A stretch of DNA of 35,758 nt. It comes from Trichosphaerium sp. ATCC 40318 (Eukaryota; Discosea; Flabellinia; Trichosidae). Of this stretch, positions 33,104-35,758 are shown piece by piece; positions within the stretch are counted from its first letter, which is position 1, and each line of letters starts with the position of its first letter. Both the position numbers and the translations under genes were made by a program. Where the stretch lies: assembly GCA_038496445.1 (NCBI GenBank), contig JALMLS010000629.1, positions 1-35,758 of the forward strand. Reading direction: 5' to 3'. The notes below the pieces were generated by a model. The model was not told where the DNA came from. It ran no database searches and saw nothing but the letters and a program-made list of their open reading frames with translations.

Positions 33104-34172
33104 TTACAATAGGTCTACATGGCCGTTACTTGCTGTGAGATCTACAATGTTTTGATCGTCTGGAAAACAATCAAGACATCCATTGGTGGTATTCTTTACT
33201 CCCGTCAAAGAACCGGATAGGAAGACATTCAATTGAGTCATTGGAAACTTGAAGCTTGAAACGCCGTTACAGATCCATGCGTTTTTCATGTTCTCGTTTT
33301 GCATGAAGTACTTGAATGTATTCAAGTCAGGATCGCTTGGCACACATGTTCCAGCGATGTCACCTGGTAAATTTGGAAAGAAAGGGTGAAGGTGAAGGAA
33401 TGAAACAAAAGTGTATCCTGATCTGATATCTGCGCTTACAGCACTTGTGATTTGTGATGTTGGAGAAACGCTGGCATCAGGTCCTAGTTGTACATAAAGG
33501 CGCCAATCATTCCCCTAAACATTACGCAAGTCAAATTGTGCTACGTTTTCCAGGCACTTTTTTATTTTGTCACGTGCCTTTTGAAGAACCCATGTGCCAA
33601 ACTCAGACGGATTCTTATCTAATGGAAATCTTTCATTTTGGAGGTTGTACAACAGATATTCAGGCATGTGATGTTTGATATTGTTCCTACTTTTCCGTCC
33701 AACATAACATCCCAATTTTTGGTTGACAATCCAGCACCAGCGAAGATTTTACGTTGTCTCTTTTTTTTCAAGTTAGTGTTTTACTTTCTTTGTACGTTTG
33801 GTGCGTTTGCGTACTTCGAGAAGTGCTCGTTGGTCAAGAGGTCAACTGCAGATGAAAAAGTCTTCAGTACCCAACTCTTCCAGTTATTGTATGATGTTGG
33901 TGTTGCTGGAGGACTCAACTGTGTTGAGAGAAGAGTAGGACTACAGAAATGTAAACAAGTTGTTTAAAAAAGGAGAAAAACAAGCATTAGACACAAAGAG
34001 TGAACAGGTGGTAACAGAGGATCACGTGCGTGTTTGGTTGATCTATTTTGTAAAGAACGAATTTACCAACAGTGTTCCATACTGTTGGTTGTGTTTGCCA
34101 AGCGCATTGAGATGCAGATAAAACGATGAAAGAGGAGAAGAGAAGAAAAGCGGCTTGAACTTTCATTTTCAT
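33104..34172 (-). pseudogene. Secreted JAMM-like family, copy C (near full length, frameshifted)
   Basis: All four exons of copy B are present: exon 1 34172-34026, exon 2 33918-33815, exon 3 to about 33571, exon 4 to stop 33104. The signal peptide, SEFGTW, LHLHPFFP and PSDPDLNTF are kept. Relative to B, exon 2 lost one base (GACCTC for GACCCTC), which a 2-nt shift of the next acceptor would offset. A second lost base near 33665 (CTGAATAT for CTGGAGTAT) breaks the frame before the catalytic part. The exon 3 donor is also changed (CACGTGACAAAA). C-terminal differences (SGSLTGVKNTTNGCL, NGHVDLL) show divergence, so it is an old copy. Probably a pseudogene unless the second deletion is a sequencing error. 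Confidence 0.7.
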
Positions 34173-34217
34173 TTTCAACTTATTTTTTTATTTTTGACCA
34201 AACAAAGACTTTTTAGG
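34173..34217 (-). promoter_or_regulatory. Conserved 5' flank of copy C
   Basis: CCTAAAAAGTCTTTGTTTGG then CAAAAATAAAAAAATAAGTT; matches the leaders of copies B and D. Confidence 0.4.
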
Positions 34218-34236
34218 TACTTTACTTCAATATTGT

Positions 34237-35758
34237 TTATATGATAAGGCAGACTAACAAGTATCCACAAAGCAGACCAATGCTACTTTCTAATACAACT
34301 GCACTAGATAGTTGAGTACTATTGTACGGAGGTGTGAATGAATCAGGGCTACTGGTTGTTGGCTCTTCAATAGGAACACCTGCTTGCGCAGGTGAGTTCG
34401 AACTACTGGGTCCTGCAGTTGACGGAGTATGTATTGGATTTGGTGATGGCGTAGTCACTGGATTAGCAATAGATGTTTTCGTTGGCGGTCGTGTAGAAGG
34501 GGGAATTGTAGTGGGTGGATCTGATGGTGGTGGCGCTGTGGGTGGAGGTGGGCATAAGTAAGTTTCATCAGCAAAAAAAATTGACACAGTCGTTGATCCT
34601 TGGGTTACAACCTTATTTATTATTAGAATTAATATGAGTATGGATAACACGTACCACACCTAAACCGCATCTAGTTCCACTCTCGGGTATCCAAGCTAAG
34701 TCCTGAGTTACAGGTTGATAAGGTTCATTTGGTAAGATGTTTGTAATGTGATTGTTTTCACTTGTGATGGAGAACAGAAGTGTCTGTCTACGCCCACTTG
34801 TTCTTATTACAGATGCTATAAATGCTTTACTATCATTTGCAGCCGGAGCTATGACTACGTTGTTAGATTTTGAATCAATTTCTATGTCTGTTGCAATAAC
34901 ATCTTCGTGAACTTTTTTAGGGACTTGTCGCGAATCAAAACAGTCTAGCGTAAGCTGTGTCAGTCGCACTGTATCTAAAAATAAAAATGACAACACAGCA
35001 GCTTGTTTTGAAACAGGGTCATAAGCGACATCACGAAAGAAGTGAGTTGTGACACCTCTATTAGATGTAAGGTCCATCATCTAATCACAAGTTAAAGACA
35101 TGTAAACAAAAGAGCTTTTTTGTTATTTACCTCTGTGTATGGAGAAGTGATTGTCCTTGTTTCGATGTTACTACCCCTGTGAAATAAGAAAAGGAAGCAC
35201 TCATCCATAGCAACAGCTGTTGTGTCTCTGACTGGTAAAGTCATGGAGGGAATAACTAAGTGTTGATTAGTTAAAAGTACCTTAATCAGTTGTTGTAATG
35301 TACAGTTAGTGTTCAGTTTTTTAACTTGCTTGTCCGCATTTACAAAAATAGGAAAATATGATTCTCTCACAATCAAGTAAGTACTCGTAGCTAAAGTGCA
35401 CGTGTTTAGTACTGATAACTTAACAAGTTAAGTCACTTACGTCTTGCAAATGTAAAGCCTAACTGTGCATCATACACTGTTGTCCCAGTATGTAGTTCAA
35501 GAGGATCCGACACCGTCAAATCCTATGCAAAATTAACACTATGGAAGCTTTGCAGCACGTACTCCTCCAGTATAACTAACAAAGCGGAGAAACATTGTAT
35601 ACCTTGAAGTTGCAACTGTATCTCGACTCAAAATCGCAAATTCATCCTTGCCATAAATAACTTGTACAAAAGCTGATCTCGCTGTTATTCTAACTACACT
35701 TGCTGTTCCACCAGATATTTCTACAACTATTTGTTTAATAATAGCCAAAGAGCGAGAA
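34237..35758 (-). CDS. Second cell-surface protein with Thr/Pro stalk (5' end outside window)
   Basis: Several exons on the minus strand. The C-terminal exon begins VVTQGSTTVSIFFADETYL, then a Pro/Thr/Ser stalk (CPPPPTAPPPSDPPTTIPP ... SPDSFTPPYNSTQ) and a hydrophobic end, SSAVVLESSIGLLCGYLLVC plus LII, without cytoplasmic residues, as in GPI-anchored proteins. Upstream exons carry the ectodomain (YDPVSKQAAVLSFLFLDTV; ATDIEIDSKSNNVVIAPAAN; DTTAVAMDECFLFLFHRGS; DLTVSDPLELHTGTTVYDAQ), with a propeller-like strand pattern. Same plan as 24984-27843 but low direct similarity and a shorter stalk. The start codon and signal peptide lie beyond the right edge. Copy C of the secreted family lies directly downstream in the same orientation. 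Confidence 0.7.

Overview
The window is nuclear DNA from an AT-rich unicellular eukaryote. Nearly every gene is cut by short GT-AG introns (mostly 40-110 nt, donor often GTAC-), stops are standard, and the gene content is eukaryotic: ankyrin-PARP, BTB-BACK, F-box/SNF2, filamin, mucin-like surface proteins and a eukaryotic tRNA with internal A and B boxes. The mix, including MORN and F-box/LRR genes of a style common in amoebae and their giant viruses, fits a free-living amoeboid or flagellate protist. I cannot fix the lineage from the sequence.

Layout. 1-1200: broken minus-strand remnants of a secreted WxxW-domain gene. 1935-5516 (-): ankyrin-repeat protein with a C-terminal PARP domain. 6385-7672 (+): second WxxW fragment, a 364-bp hAT-like MITE with perfect 8-bp target-site duplication, and a broken copy (A) of a secreted protein family. 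8166-8740 (-): broken F-box/LRR copy and another gene remnant. 8741-11197: gene-poor, with one possible small gene and a short direct repeat. 11198-12654 (+): third WxxW remnant and the intact copy B of the secreted family. 12937-15550 (-): GPH/MFS_2 transporter with a tRNA-Arg(CCT) inside one intron. 16004-18827 (-): BTB-BACK protein. 18944-21447 (+): PLP-dependent aspartate-type aminotransferase, divergent from the BTB gene. 21779-24456 (+): F-box protein with a decayed, C-terminally truncated SNF2 ATPase. 24509-24619 (+): N-terminal fragment (copy D). 24984-27843 (-): Thr/Pro-rich cell-surface protein. 28336-28850 (+): copy E remnant. 28860-31125 (+): F-box/LRR and F-box-like/MORN genes, nearly intronless. 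31340-32703 (+): filamin-repeat protein with a frame problem. 33104-34172 (-): copy C, almost full length. 34237-35758 (-): second Thr/Pro-rich surface protein, 5' end outside the window.

The most interesting item is the dispersed secreted family (copies A-E). The intact copy B encodes a signal peptide followed by Glu ... His-x-His-Pro ... Pro-Ser-x-x-Asp, which matches the metal-binding layout of JAMM/JAB (MPN) metallopeptidases, normally intracellular. In two copies a WxxW-domain gene fragment sits directly upstream in the same orientation, so the pair seems to have been amplified together. Four of five copies and all WxxW copies are damaged, by deletion, frameshift or transposon insertion, which suggests rapid birth and death of a secreted or surface repertoire.
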